From assembly GCA_030039005.1 (NCBI GenBank), contig JASHQT010000017.1:1-10522 (forward strand): DNA of 10,522 nucleotides. Direction: 5' to 3'. Under the pieces are notes generated by a model. It saw only the letters and a program-made list of their open reading frames with translations, was not told the origin of the DNA and did no database searches. This DNA comes from Bryobacteraceae bacterium. GTDB taxonomy: Bacteria; Acidobacteriota; Terriglobia; Bryobacterales; Bryobacteraceae. The translations under genes were made by a program, and so were the position numbers. Shown one piece after another: positions 1 through 6,784 of the stretch (position 1 is the stretch's first letter; every line of letters begins with the position of its first letter).

Positions 1-497
1 ACCAGGGCGATCACCGATTTAATGCCGCCGGCCGGCGATTCGCTGACATCGGTCACTTCCACGCGCCAGCGCTGCGATTCGGCATAGCGTGTGTACATGC
101 GGAACACCTCGGCCGCGAACAGAGTGGCTTCGTCGCCGCCCGTGCCCGCGCGGATTTCGAGCACCACGTTCTTTTCGTCCAGCGGATCTTTGGGAAGCAG
201 CAGGACTTTCAAATCTTCTTCGATCTGCGCGATCTCCGGCTCCAGCCGCACCACTTCCTCGTTAGCCATCTGGCGCAGATCGGGATCGGGATCCTCGATC
301 ATCAGGCGCGCTTCGTCGTAATTGCGCTTAGCCTGTTTGTATTCGCGGTATTTGGCGACGATGGGCTCCAGCTCCGAGCGCGTCTTGGCCACTTTACGAT
401 AAGCCTCGCCGTCGGAGATGACCGCCGGATCGGCCATCTGGCGCGTCATATCTTCAAACCGGCTTTCGATATCGTCTAGTTTTTGCGAATATTGCAT
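1..497 (-). CDS. prfA: Peptide chain release factor 1, N-terminal part (cut by window edge)
   Basis: Class I release factor that reads UAA and UAG stop codons and triggers hydrolysis of peptidyl-tRNA on the ribosome. About 165 codons are visible, beginning MQYSQKLDDIESRFEDM. The first ~105 residues form the charged, helical N-terminal domain of RF1. They are followed by the family signature EIRAGTGGDEA at about residues 114–124. The GGQ catalytic loop and the stop-codon recognition loop lie beyond the left edge, so activity cannot be confirmed here. The ATG at 495–497 is preceded by a good ribosome binding site, GAGGAG (504–509 on the minus strand), a few bases away. The gene lies 42 bases downstream of the DUF1385 gene on the same strand; DUF1385 next to prfA is a recurring arrangement in bacteria. 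RF2 is less likely because the N-terminus and signature spacing fit RF1, but the discriminating tripeptide is outside the window. Confidence 0.93.
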   Translation of the reverse strand, partial: MQYSQKLDDIESRFEDMTRQMADPAVISDGEAYRKVAKTRSELEPIVAKYREYKQAKRNYDEARLMIEDPDPDLRQMANEEVVRLEPEIAQIEEDLKVLLLPKDPLDEKNVVLEIRAGTGGDEATLFAAEVFRMYTRYAESQRWRVEVTDVSESPAGGIKSVIAL

Positions 498-539
498 GGC
501 AAGCTCCTCGGGCCACGCGGCCCGGAGGCGTTCGGGATG

Positions 540-1532
540 TTAAGCGATCACCAGTTCGCCGCCCTGCGCTTCTTCGAGCTGCATGGCGCCATCGAGCGCA
601 TGGATCGCGACGGCGGCCATTTCGTCGCTTGGCTCTTTTGTGGTCACGCGCTGGAGCCACAGGCCGGGCGCCGTCAGCGCTGCCATCAGGCCTTGTCGAT
701 GACGCGCCGCGTAACGGATCAATTCATAGCTCACGCCCACGATCACCGGCAGCAGCGCGATGCGCGCCACCAGCTTCGCTACAAATCCGTCGAACGGCAC
801 GAGCGGATACACCAGGATCGCCAGCACCATGATGAGCAACAGGAAACTGGTCCCACAGCGCGGGTGGAAGGTCACGAACTTCTGCGCGTTCTCCACGGTC
901 ACCGGTTGACCCGACTCGAAATTGAACACCACCTTGTGTTCGGCGCCGTGATATTGGAACATGCGCCGGATGTCTTTCATGCGCGAAATCAGGTATAGAA
1001 AACCGAGGAAGATCGCGAGCCGGATCACCCCGTCCATCATGTTCACCGCGAACCGGCCGTGCAGCGAAGGAACTGCCTTACCAACCTCGGTAGCCAGGAA
1101 TAGCGGCACAAACTTGTACATGAACAGGAAAAACAGCAACGAAAATGCGATCGGCGCGGCCAGCATCCAGCCGTTCAGCTCCGGCGCCTTTTCGTCCGTC
1201 TTGCCCTCCTTGGCTGCCAATTCGCTCACCGCGACATTGGCGGAAAACTGCAGCGCTTTGATCCCCAGCGCCATCGCGTGCCCCAGCGTGCCCAGGCCGC
1301 GCAAAATCGGGTATTGGAAGATCGGGTATTTCTCCGAAACGCGCGCAAGCGGCTTCTGTTCGGTGACAATCTCGCCATTCGCCCTGCGCACGGCCACGCA
1401 ATAGCTGTGCGGCGCGCGCATCATCACGCCTTCCATGACAGCCTGGCCGCCCACCAGCGTCTCTTCGCCGCTTTCGAGCACCGGCAGCATTTGAATATGG
1501 GCGCAGAGGCGCACAAACTGTCTAAAGTTCAA
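540..1532 (-). CDS. DUF1385 (YqhQ-like) multi-pass membrane protein
   Basis: Conserved integral membrane protein of the DUF1385/YqhQ family; its biochemical role is not established. Family motifs are visible in order: GGQAVMEGVMMRAP near residues 28–41, YHGAEHK near 194–200 and HPRCGTS near 223–229. Hydrophobic segments lie near 123–149, 169–184, 229–247 and 255–274. With the start chosen here the protein has 330 residues. Three starts are possible: ATG at 1553, TTG at 1532 and ATG at 1490. I prefer TTG 1532 because a strong GAGGAG (1542–1547) sits 9 bases before it. The ATG at 1553 overlaps a perfect TATAAT hexamer, so a transcript from that promoter would begin downstream of it. If that promoter is not used, the 1553 start would add 7 residues. 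The gene is followed by prfA and probably co-transcribed with it. Confidence 0.88.
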   Translation of the reverse strand: MNFRQFVRLCAHIQMLPVLESGEETLVGGQAVMEGVMMRAPHSYCVAVRRANGEIVTEQKPLARVSEKYPIFQYPILRGLGTLGHAMALGIKALQFSANVAVSELAAKEGKTDEKAPELNGWMLAAPIAFSLLFFLFMYKFVPLFLATEVGKAVPSLHGRFAVNMMDGVIRLAIFLGFLYLISRMKDIRRMFQYHGAEHKVVFNFESGQPVTVENAQKFVTFHPRCGTSFLLLIMVLAILVYPLVPFDGFVAKLVARIALLPVIVGVSYELIRYAARHRQGLMAALTAPGLWLQRVTTKEPSDEMAAVAIHALDGAMQLEEAQGGELVIA

Positions 1533-1541
1533 GGGGTAAAG

Positions 1542-1547
1542 CTCCTC
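1542..1547 (-). promoter_or_regulatory. Shine-Dalgarno site that decides the DUF1385 protein start
   Basis: GAGGAG on the minus strand, 9 bases before a TTG at 1532. It lies inside the reading frame if translation begins at ATG 1553, so it supports the shorter TTG-started form. The assignment is by spacing and motif only. Confidence 0.5.
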
Positions 1548-1551
1548 TGTC

Positions 1552-1557
1552 ATTATA
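1552..1557 (-). promoter_or_regulatory. Consensus -10 hexamer TATAAT for the DUF1385–prfA transcript
   Basis: A perfect TATAAT reads leftward and overlaps the upstream ATG candidate of the DUF1385 gene. Transcription would be expected to start near 1545, just at the GAGGAG site. I see no convincing -35 element at 16–18 bases, so this is a likely but not certain sigma-70-type promoter. Confidence 0.45.
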
Positions 1558-1580
1558 TCGCGAACCTGCCGTGGCCTCGG

Positions 1581-1586
1581 TACAAT
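1581..1586 (+). promoter_or_regulatory. Possible -10 hexamer TACAAT before the 1593 gene
   Basis: TACAAT ends 6 bases before the ATG at 1593, so the expected transcription start falls on or next to the start codon. No good -35 is visible and there is no clear ribosome binding site, which is compatible with a leaderless transcript. It is arranged back-to-back with the leftward TATAAT at 1552–1557. Confidence 0.35.
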
Positions 1587-1592
1587 AAGGCC

Positions 1593-2096
1593 ATGCAAGT
1601 TGTGCAGGCGGGTGAGCACAAGTTCCTTCTGCTCGAGCTCGACCCCGATTTCGTCGCCGGCATCGCCAAGCAGGCGGGCTTCGAGTACCGTATTGAGGAC
1701 ACCCAGCGATCCTTAAACTTGCACCTTGCCGCCGTCGACCGTCAGGCGCCGCTGCTGCTGTTCGATGCCGCCGACCCCGGCAACCTAGGCTGGTTCTCGC
1801 GCTGCCAGTTTTATGTGGACGGAAAGAGCGGCGCGGTGCTGCAAACCCCGATGTCGCTGGCAAACCAGAAGGACCGCTCGGGCCGCACGCTCCCCGATGC
1901 CGTACGTCTGCAAATCGCCAAAGAACTGCCGGTCTCGTTCCGCATGCCGGGCAAACAGCCCATCACCGAGCAGATGGTCTACGCGGTGTTTTACAACCTG
2001 CTCAATGCCCTGCTGAACACCGGCGTCGGAGTGTGCGGCGGACCGATCGTCAAGCCGCTGGCCGGGCGCACCGAAAGCATCGGACCAAGAAACTAG
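1593..2096 (+). CDS. Hypothetical protein, 167 residues
   Basis: I do not recognise this protein. It begins MQVVQAGEHKFLLLELDPDF and ends GRTESIGPRN with a TAG stop. It has no signal peptide or membrane segment and looks like a soluble cytoplasmic alpha/beta protein. Features include an acidic, hydrophobic N-terminus, an aromatic stretch LGWFSRCQFYVDG near residues 65–77, and a C-terminal helix MVYAVFYNLLNALLN near 129–143 followed by a Gly/Cys-rich turn TGVGVCGGP. The frame is open well upstream, but that part overlaps the DUF1385 gene antisense, and ATG 1593 is the first start after the divergent promoter region. The start lacks a clear Shine-Dalgarno; AAGG at 1587–1590 is too close. An antisense frame covering 1785–2135 has a much less protein-like composition, so the plus strand is preferred. 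Confidence 0.65.
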   Translation: MQVVQAGEHKFLLLELDPDFVAGIAKQAGFEYRIEDTQRSLNLHLAAVDRQAPLLLFDAADPGNLGWFSRCQFYVDGKSGAVLQTPMSLANQKDRSGRTLPDAVRLQIAKELPVSFRMPGKQPITEQMVYAVFYNLLNALLNTGVGVCGGPIVKPLAGRTESIGPRN

Positions 2097-2167
2097 GGCG
2101 GAACCAGGGCCATTTCGCCGCGTCCCGTTTTTCACGGGGGGGTTGACGTACTCAACACGCCTGACCG

Positions 2168-3571
2168 CTATTTGGCAAGCACCGGGACTTCGGTCTCAAT
2201 GAAGCCGCGCTCTCGAACCATCGCGAAGGTATCGTCGAGCGCGAGCCGGAAACGTTCCAGCATCAGACTGATTTCCACTTCATTGATGATCAATGGCGGG
2301 CAGAAAGCGATGGAATCGCCGAGAGCGCGCAGGATCACGCCATGGTGATGGCCGCGCTTCACCAGATACGACCCTATGGCCGCCGCGGGATCGAAAGACG
2401 CGCGAGTGGATTTCTTAACCACCAGCTCCACGGCGGCGATGAGTCCCACGCCGCGCACTTCGCCCACCAGCGGGTGATCGGAGAACTTCCGCAGCCCTGC
2501 CTGCATTTGCGGGGTGACGCGACGGACATGGGCCAGGATGCCGTCCTTCTCGTAGATCCTGAGCGTCTCCAGCGCTACCGCGGAGGCGACCGGATGCCCG
2601 GTGGAAGTGAAACCGTGGCTAAACACGCCGATTTTCTCGGACTGCTTCACCAGCGCGTCATAAATCGCTTCCGAGATCATGACGGCGCCGATCGGCATGT
2701 AACCGGCCGAGAGTCCCTTGGCGCACGTGATCATGTCGGGCTTCAAGTGATAGGTGGTGCTGCCCCACATTTCGCCCGTGCGGCCAAACCCGCAAATCAC
2801 CTCGTCGGCGATAAAAAGAACATCGTATTTCCTTAGGATCTCCTGGGTTTTTCCGAAATATGTGGGAGGCGGAAGTATCACGCCCCCAGCGCCCATCACA
2901 GGCTCGGCAATAAAGGCCGCGATGGTATCGGGACCTTCACTTAAAATCCGCTGCTCCAGCGCCTCGGCCATGCGGGTGGCAAAGGCCTCTTCGGTCTCGC
3001 CGGGCAGATGAAAGCGATAAAAGTGCGGGCATTCGACATGCAGGATATTGGCAATGGGTAGATCGAAGTCGCGATGGTTATTAGGCAGCCCGGTGAGACT
3101 GGCGCTCGCCACCGTTACGCCGTGGTACGCCTTCATGCGGCTGATAATTTTCTTCTTTTGGGGGCGGCCGAGCGCATTATTGTAATACCAGACCAATTTC
3201 ACCACAGTATCGTTGGCTTCCGAACCGGAGTTGACAAAAAATACTTTGGACATCGGAACCGGAGCGATACTGAGGAGCTTTTCGGCCAGCTCGATGCCGA
3301 CACCTACGGCTTTGTGCGCGAAGGTGTGATAAAAGGGCAGCTTCAACATCTGCCGATAGGCGGCTTCGGCCAGACGCCGCTCGGAAAAACCGAGGCTGGC
3401 GTTCCACAGGCCTGCCAGGCCTTCGAGATACGCTTTGCCGTTTTCATCGCGAACGAACACGCCCTCGCCCTCGGCGATCACCAGCGGGCCTTCGCTCTGG
3501 TGGAGTTTCAGGTTGGTATAAGGATGAAGCGTGCTTCGAATGTCGCGCCCGGCCCAGTTCGTTTTCCCCAT
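2168..3571 (-). CDS. Class III PLP-dependent omega-transaminase
   Basis: Fold-type I aminotransferase of class III, moving an amino group from an amine or omega-amino acid (for example putrescine, beta-alanine or GABA) to a keto acid such as pyruvate; the true substrate cannot be read from sequence. Counting from ATG 3571 (467 residues), the PLP-binding lysine is about K285 in the CAKGLS motif. The cofactor-ring aspartate is about D256 in FIADEV, phosphate-binding residues are in NSGSEAND (about 114–121), and the stacking aromatic is about Y149 in AYHG. GLAGLW near 51–56, FYHTF near 80–84 and LRALGD near 414–419 resemble active-site segments of the Chromobacterium violaceum omega-transaminase. 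No truncation is seen. A TTG at 3583 would add 4 residues; ATG 3571 is preceded by AGGA but only 2 bases away, so the start is uncertain. It stands alone on its strand, divergent from the cupin gene. Confidence 0.9.
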   Translation of the reverse strand: MGKTNWAGRDIRSTLHPYTNLKLHQSEGPLVIAEGEGVFVRDENGKAYLEGLAGLWNASLGFSERRLAEAAYRQMLKLPFYHTFAHKAVGVGIELAEKLLSIAPVPMSKVFFVNSGSEANDTVVKLVWYYNNALGRPQKKKIISRMKAYHGVTVASASLTGLPNNHRDFDLPIANILHVECPHFYRFHLPGETEEAFATRMAEALEQRILSEGPDTIAAFIAEPVMGAGGVILPPPTYFGKTQEILRKYDVLFIADEVICGFGRTGEMWGSTTYHLKPDMITCAKGLSAGYMPIGAVMISEAIYDALVKQSEKIGVFSHGFTSTGHPVASAVALETLRIYEKDGILAHVRRVTPQMQAGLRKFSDHPLVGEVRGVGLIAAVELVVKKSTRASFDPAAAIGSYLVKRGHHHGVILRALGDSIAFCPPLIINEVEISLMLERFRLALDDTFAMVRERGFIETEVPVLAK

Positions 3572-3590
3572 TTTCCTGTCCAATCAGCCT

Positions 3591-3596
3591 ATCATA
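3591..3596 (-). promoter_or_regulatory. Possible -10 hexamer TATGAT of the omega-transaminase
   Basis: TATGAT on the minus strand differs from consensus at one position. It would place transcription start near 3584, giving a leader of about 13 bases before ATG 3571. No convincing -35 is present at normal spacing. It lies in the 195-base divergent gap shared with the cupin gene. Confidence 0.35.
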
Positions 3597-3650
3597 AACT
3601 TTGGCGAAATGAATAAGGTTGTGAGAAAGCAAGGGCCTGCGCGAGCGGCT

Positions 3651-3665
3651 CCCAGTCCCGCTGGG
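3651..3665. repeat. Small inverted repeat in the divergent intergenic region
   Basis: CCCAG (3651–3655) and CTGGG (3661–3665) are complementary around the 5-base loop TCCCG. No T-run follows, so it is not a typical terminator. It lies in the gap between the omega-transaminase and the cupin gene, where it could be a regulator site, or chance in GC-rich DNA. I see nothing else definite in this gap (3572–3766). Confidence 0.2.
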
Positions 3666-3766
3666 GTTCCTGGCGGGTTGGACCAGCGGCGCAGATCCAG
3701 CTCACGCGTATCGGCAATTGAGTCGTGCAAAGCCGGTTAAACTGGGACCAAGCAGGAACGAGAACC

Positions 3767-4222
3767 GTGGATTGGAAAACTCAGGGCGTCAAGGTGATTG
3801 CGAAGGAGTCCCTCGATGCCAACACGCCGCAGACGCCGGGGATGAATCGCGCGGCCGCCATCAATTACGCCCGCGTGGGAGCGCACAAGATTTGGGCCGG
3901 GACAGTCAGCGTTCACGCCAACGCGAAAACCGGCACGCATCATCACGGCGCGCTGGAAAGCGTCATTTATGTCGTGCGAGGCCGCGCACGCATGCGCTGA
4001 GGCAACCGTCTGGAGTACACGGCGGAGGCCGGACCCGGCGATTTCATCTATGTACCGCCTTATGTCCCGCATCAAGAGATCAACGCATCGGCCGATGAGA
4101 CCCTGGAATGCGTGCTGGTGCGCAGCGACAACGAAGCGGTGGTCGTGAACCTACCCGGGGAGGAGCCGAGCACCGTGCGCTGGGTGGATCCGATCCACGC
4201 TTCCACAGAACCGCGCTCCTAG
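3767..4222 (+). pseudogene. Cupin-domain protein interrupted by an in-frame TGA
   Basis: A small single-domain cupin, a beta-barrel family that usually binds a metal through conserved His and Glu residues. GTG 3767 is chosen as start because AGGA (3754–3757) sits 9 bases before it; a GTG at 3725 would be an alternative without such a site. Cupin motif 1 is visible as GTHHHGALESVIYVVRG. The frame then meets TGA at 3998–4000 (codon 78), directly after RGRARMR. The same frame continues without a break from GGC at 4001 to TAG at 4220–4222 and carries a normal cupin motif 2, PGDFIYVPPYVPHQEIN, then a plausible C-terminus. A tryptophan codon TGG would fit the broken position and differs by one base. 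As read, the product stops before the motif 2 histidine and should not form a metal site. Possible causes are a nonsense mutation, a sequencing or assembly error, or readthrough. It lies upstream of kbl on the same strand. Confidence 0.85.
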
Positions 4223-4234
4223 TCGAGCCCGCGT

Positions 4235-4252
4235 CAAGCTGATGCAAGCTGA
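4235..4252 (+). repeat. Short tandem direct repeat upstream of kbl
   Basis: CAAGCTGA occurs twice (4235–4242 and 4245–4252), separated by TG, giving a 10-base period close to one helical turn. It lies between the cupin stop and the kbl start. Same-face spacing could suit a regulator binding site, but an 8-base repeat may also be chance. Confidence 0.3.
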
Positions 4253-4301
4253 ACAAACCGTACTGAGCCGCGCGCGTGGGCAAGCGAAGTCCCGCGATAC
4301 G

Positions 4302-5501
4302 ATGGTTAAGATGACCACCGCGAACCCGCTTGCCTACCTCACCGAACAACTCGATGCCTGGCGCAAGGCCGGCTCCTACCAGCGTTTGCGCGTGCTCGAA
4401 TCGCCTTGCGAGCCGATCTCGCGCTTCGACGGCCATGAAGTCATCAACCTGGCCAGCAACAACTATCTCGGTCTCGCCGACCACCCCAAACTGATCGAGG
4501 CCCAGGTGGAGGCGGCCAAGAAATATGGCGCGGGGTCCGGCGCGGTCCGCACCATTTCCGGCACCATGAGCATCCACATGCAACTGGAGGAGCGCATCGC
4601 CGACTTTAAGCGCACCGAATCGTGCGTCGTGTTTCAATCCGGTTTTGCCGCCAATGCCGGAACCGTGTCAGCGATTCTCGGACCAGAGGACCATATCATT
4701 TCCGACGCGCTGAACCACGCCAGCATCATCGACGGCTGCCGGCTCTCGAAAGCCAAGATTCACGTGTTCCCGCACAAAGACACCGCGCACGCGGCGATCC
4801 TCCTTCAGGAGCTGGAAGGCAAGCCCGGCCACAAGCTGCTGATCACCGACGGCGTCTTCTCCATGGACGGAGATATCGGCCCGCTGCCCGCTCTGGTGGA
4901 ACTCGCCGACCGTCACGGCGCCATCATGATGATCGACGATGCCCACTCCTCGGGCGTTCTCGGCCGCAACGGGCGCGGTACCGTCGACCATTTCGGATTG
5001 CACGGCCGCGTGGACGTCCAGGTCGGCACGCTTTCGAAGGCCATCGGCGTGCTCGGCGGCTATGTCTGCGGAAGCCGGGACCTGATCGAGTTTCTGTATC
5101 ATCGCGCGCGCCCGTTCCTGTTTTCCACATCCCATCCGCCGGCCGTCGCCGCGGCGTGCCTAGCGGCCTTCGACATCCTGGAGAACGAGCCCGAACGCAT
5201 CGAAAGGCTTTGGGACAACACGCGCTATTTCAAGCAAAACTTGACAAACGCCGGCTTCAACACCGGCGACAGCGAAACTCCCATTACGCCGGTGATTGTG
5301 GGCGAAGCGAAAACCGCGCACCAGTTCTCGGCCGCGCTGTTTGATCAAGGTTTGCTCGCCACCGGCATCGGTTTCCCGACGGTTCCCGAAGGTAAGGCGC
5401 GCATTCGCACCATCGTGACCGCCACTCACACGCGCCCGATGCTAGATCGCGCTTTGGAAATCCTCACCAGAGTGGCGAAGAAAATGGGTATCCTCGCGTG
5501 A
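4302..5501 (+). CDS. kbl: Glycine C-acetyltransferase (2-amino-3-ketobutyrate CoA ligase)
   Basis: PLP enzyme of the alpha-oxoamine synthase family. It interconverts glycine plus acetyl-CoA with 2-amino-3-ketobutyrate plus CoA, usually in threonine breakdown after threonine dehydrogenase. Counting from ATG 4302 (399 residues), visible family elements are NLASNNYLGLADHP near 49–62 and DALNHASIIDG near 135–145, which holds the PLP-stacking histidine. TDGVFSMDGDIGPL lies near 182–195, IDDAHSSGVLG near 211–221 (Asp212 and His215), and VGTLSKAIGVLGGY near 241–254, with K246 as PLP lysine. RPFLFSTSHPP and ARIRTIVTATHT follow. The sequence resembles the Bacillus-type Kbl closely. A second ATG at 4311 gives 396 residues, a common Kbl length; an ATG at 4242 gives an unlikely 20-residue extension. 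No start has a clear Shine-Dalgarno. The closely related BioF is less likely because of the SKAIGVLGG and FLFSTSHPP segments and no biotin neighbours. No tdh is visible here. The stop overlaps the start of the next aminotransferase. Confidence 0.9.
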   Translation: MVKMTTANPLAYLTEQLDAWRKAGSYQRLRVLESPCEPISRFDGHEVINLASNNYLGLADHPKLIEAQVEAAKKYGAGSGAVRTISGTMSIHMQLEERIADFKRTESCVVFQSGFAANAGTVSAILGPEDHIISDALNHASIIDGCRLSKAKIHVFPHKDTAHAAILLQELEGKPGHKLLITDGVFSMDGDIGPLPALVELADRHGAIMMIDDAHSSGVLGRNGRGTVDHFGLHGRVDVQVGTLSKAIGVLGGYVCGSRDLIEFLYHRARPFLFSTSHPPAVAAACLAAFDILENEPERIERLWDNTRYFKQNLTNAGFNTGDSETPITPVIVGEAKTAHQFSAALFDQGLLATGIGFPTVPEGKARIRTIVTATHTRPMLDRALEILTRVAKKMGILA

Positions 5502-6739
5502 ATTCCGTCGCGAACTCCCCGGCCAGCCTGGATGCCGCGCGGCTCCGATTTCGCAGCCAGCGGACTTTGCACTTCACAGAATCCGTCATCCGCGAGATGA
5601 CGCGCCTGGCGATCGAGCACGACGCCGTGAATCTCGCACAAGGATTCCCGGATTTCGGCGCTCCCGAGGAAGTGAAACGCGCCGCCCAGGATGCAATCGC
5701 GGCCGACATCAACCAATACGCCATCACCTGGGGCGCCAAGCCGTTCCGCGACGCGATTCGCGCGAAATATCAAAAGTGGTACGGATTGGAATACGATCCC
5801 GAGCGGGAAATCACCGTGTGCTGCGGGGCCACCGAAGGCATGATCGCGACCCTGCTGGCCGTGACCAATCCGGGCGACGAGATCATCATTTTCGAGCCCT
5901 ACTACGAAAATTACGGTCCTGATGCACTATTGTGCGACGCGCAACGCAAGCTCGTCCGATTGCAACCTCCTGATTGGTCCTTTGATCCCGATGAGCTGCG
6001 CCGTGCGTTTTCCACGAGGACCAAAGCGATCATCTTGAACTCGCCCAATAACCCCACGGGCAAAGTATTTACTCGGCGCGAGCTCGAAGTCATCGCAAAT
6101 CTTTGTCAGGAGTTCGACGCCCTTGCGATTACGGACGAAATCTATGAACACATCCTTTATGATGGTGCGTCTCATTTGCCGATAGCGACATTACCGGGAA
6201 TGCGGGAACGCACAGTGTTGGTGAACAGCATGAGCAAGACCTATTCCGTCACCGGATGGCGGGTGGGATTTGTTTTGGCCGCGCCGGATCTTGCCGATTC
6301 GATTCGCAAGGTCCACGACTTTTTGACGGTGGGTGCGGCTGCTCCTCTGCAACAGGCGGGTGTGGTGGCGTTGAACCTACCCGATTCATACTACGAAAAA
6401 CTGAGCGTGGAATATCAGAGGCGTAGAGATTTTCTATTGGAGCGCTTGGAGAGCGCCGGATTTCGCTGTTATCGGCCGTCCGGCGCGTATTACATAATGA
6501 CCAGCATCGGCGAATTCGGTTGTCGTGACGATGTTTCTTTCGTTCGTCATTTGATCGAAAACGTCGGTGTCGCTGCGGTGCCGGGATCGAGCTTTTTCTC
6601 CGATGCCGATCCTCCGATTTCTAATCCCGGCGCAACATTAATTCGCTTTTGTTTTTGCAAGAAGTATGAGACTCTAGAGAAGGCGGGCGACCGCCTCCGT
6701 CGAATTCAGAGTTACCCTGTAGGTACACCTGCCAGGTAG
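5498..6739 (+). CDS. Class I/II PLP-dependent aminotransferase (kynurenine/methionine aminotransferase-like)
   Basis: Fold-type I aminotransferase of 413 residues. Visible elements are NLAQGFPDF near 45–53 (the pattern of the kynurenine/methionine aminotransferase branch), CGATEGM near 109–115, EPYYENY near 133–139 and NSPNNPTG near 181–188. ITDEIYEH lies near 211–218 with Asp213, NSMSKTYSVTGWRVGF near 243–258 with K247 as the PLP lysine, and LIRFCFC near 381–387 with R383 as the carboxylate-binding arginine. All key residues are present. The GTG start at 5498 overlaps the kbl stop as GTGA, which suggests translational coupling; a later start would remove conserved N-terminal sequence. Substrate is uncertain: aromatic amino acids, methionine or glutamine with a 2-oxo acid are options. 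By hand count GC falls from about 63% in 5521–5880 to about 51% in 6361–6720. Confidence 0.88.
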   Translation: MNSVANSPASLDAARLRFRSQRTLHFTESVIREMTRLAIEHDAVNLAQGFPDFGAPEEVKRAAQDAIAADINQYAITWGAKPFRDAIRAKYQKWYGLEYDPEREITVCCGATEGMIATLLAVTNPGDEIIIFEPYYENYGPDALLCDAQRKLVRLQPPDWSFDPDELRRAFSTRTKAIILNSPNNPTGKVFTRRELEVIANLCQEFDALAITDEIYEHILYDGASHLPIATLPGMRERTVLVNSMSKTYSVTGWRVGFVLAAPDLADSIRKVHDFLTVGAAAPLQQAGVVALNLPDSYYEKLSVEYQRRRDFLLERLESAGFRCYRPSGAYYIMTSIGEFGCRDDVSFVRHLIENVGVAAVPGSSFFSDADPPISNPGATLIRFCFCKKYETLEKAGDRLRRIQSYPVGTPAR

Positions 6740-6784
6740 CACACAACAAGCAGTGTCCGGCATGTCCCCCGGCTGGAGGAAACT

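Noticed and set aside
1308..1333. Repeated ATCGGGTATT in the DUF1385 gene as a regulatory repeat
   Set aside because: It simply encodes the local protein repeat KYPIFQYPI inside the reading frame.
2124..2138. CCCGT-TTTTC-ACGGG hairpin as a terminator between the convergent genes
   Set aside because: The stem is only 5 base pairs and neither strand has a T-run after it; it is followed by G-rich DNA. The 71-base gap otherwise shows nothing definite.
3998..4040. TGA in the cupin frame as a selenocysteine codon
   Set aside because: I see no convincing SECIS-like hairpin directly after the TGA, cupins of this type are not known selenoproteins to me, and the context fits a lost tryptophan codon.
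4622..5344. Long alternative open frame on the plus strand inside kbl
   Set aside because: It is Arg/Pro-rich, overlaps a clear Kbl frame with all catalytic residues, and is a typical high-GC shadow.
4302..5501. kbl as bioF (8-amino-7-oxononanoate synthase)
   Set aside because: The sequence follows Bacillus-type Kbl in the SKAIGVLGG, FLFSTSHPP and C-terminal regions, and no biotin genes are nearby. A biochemical test would be needed to be certain.
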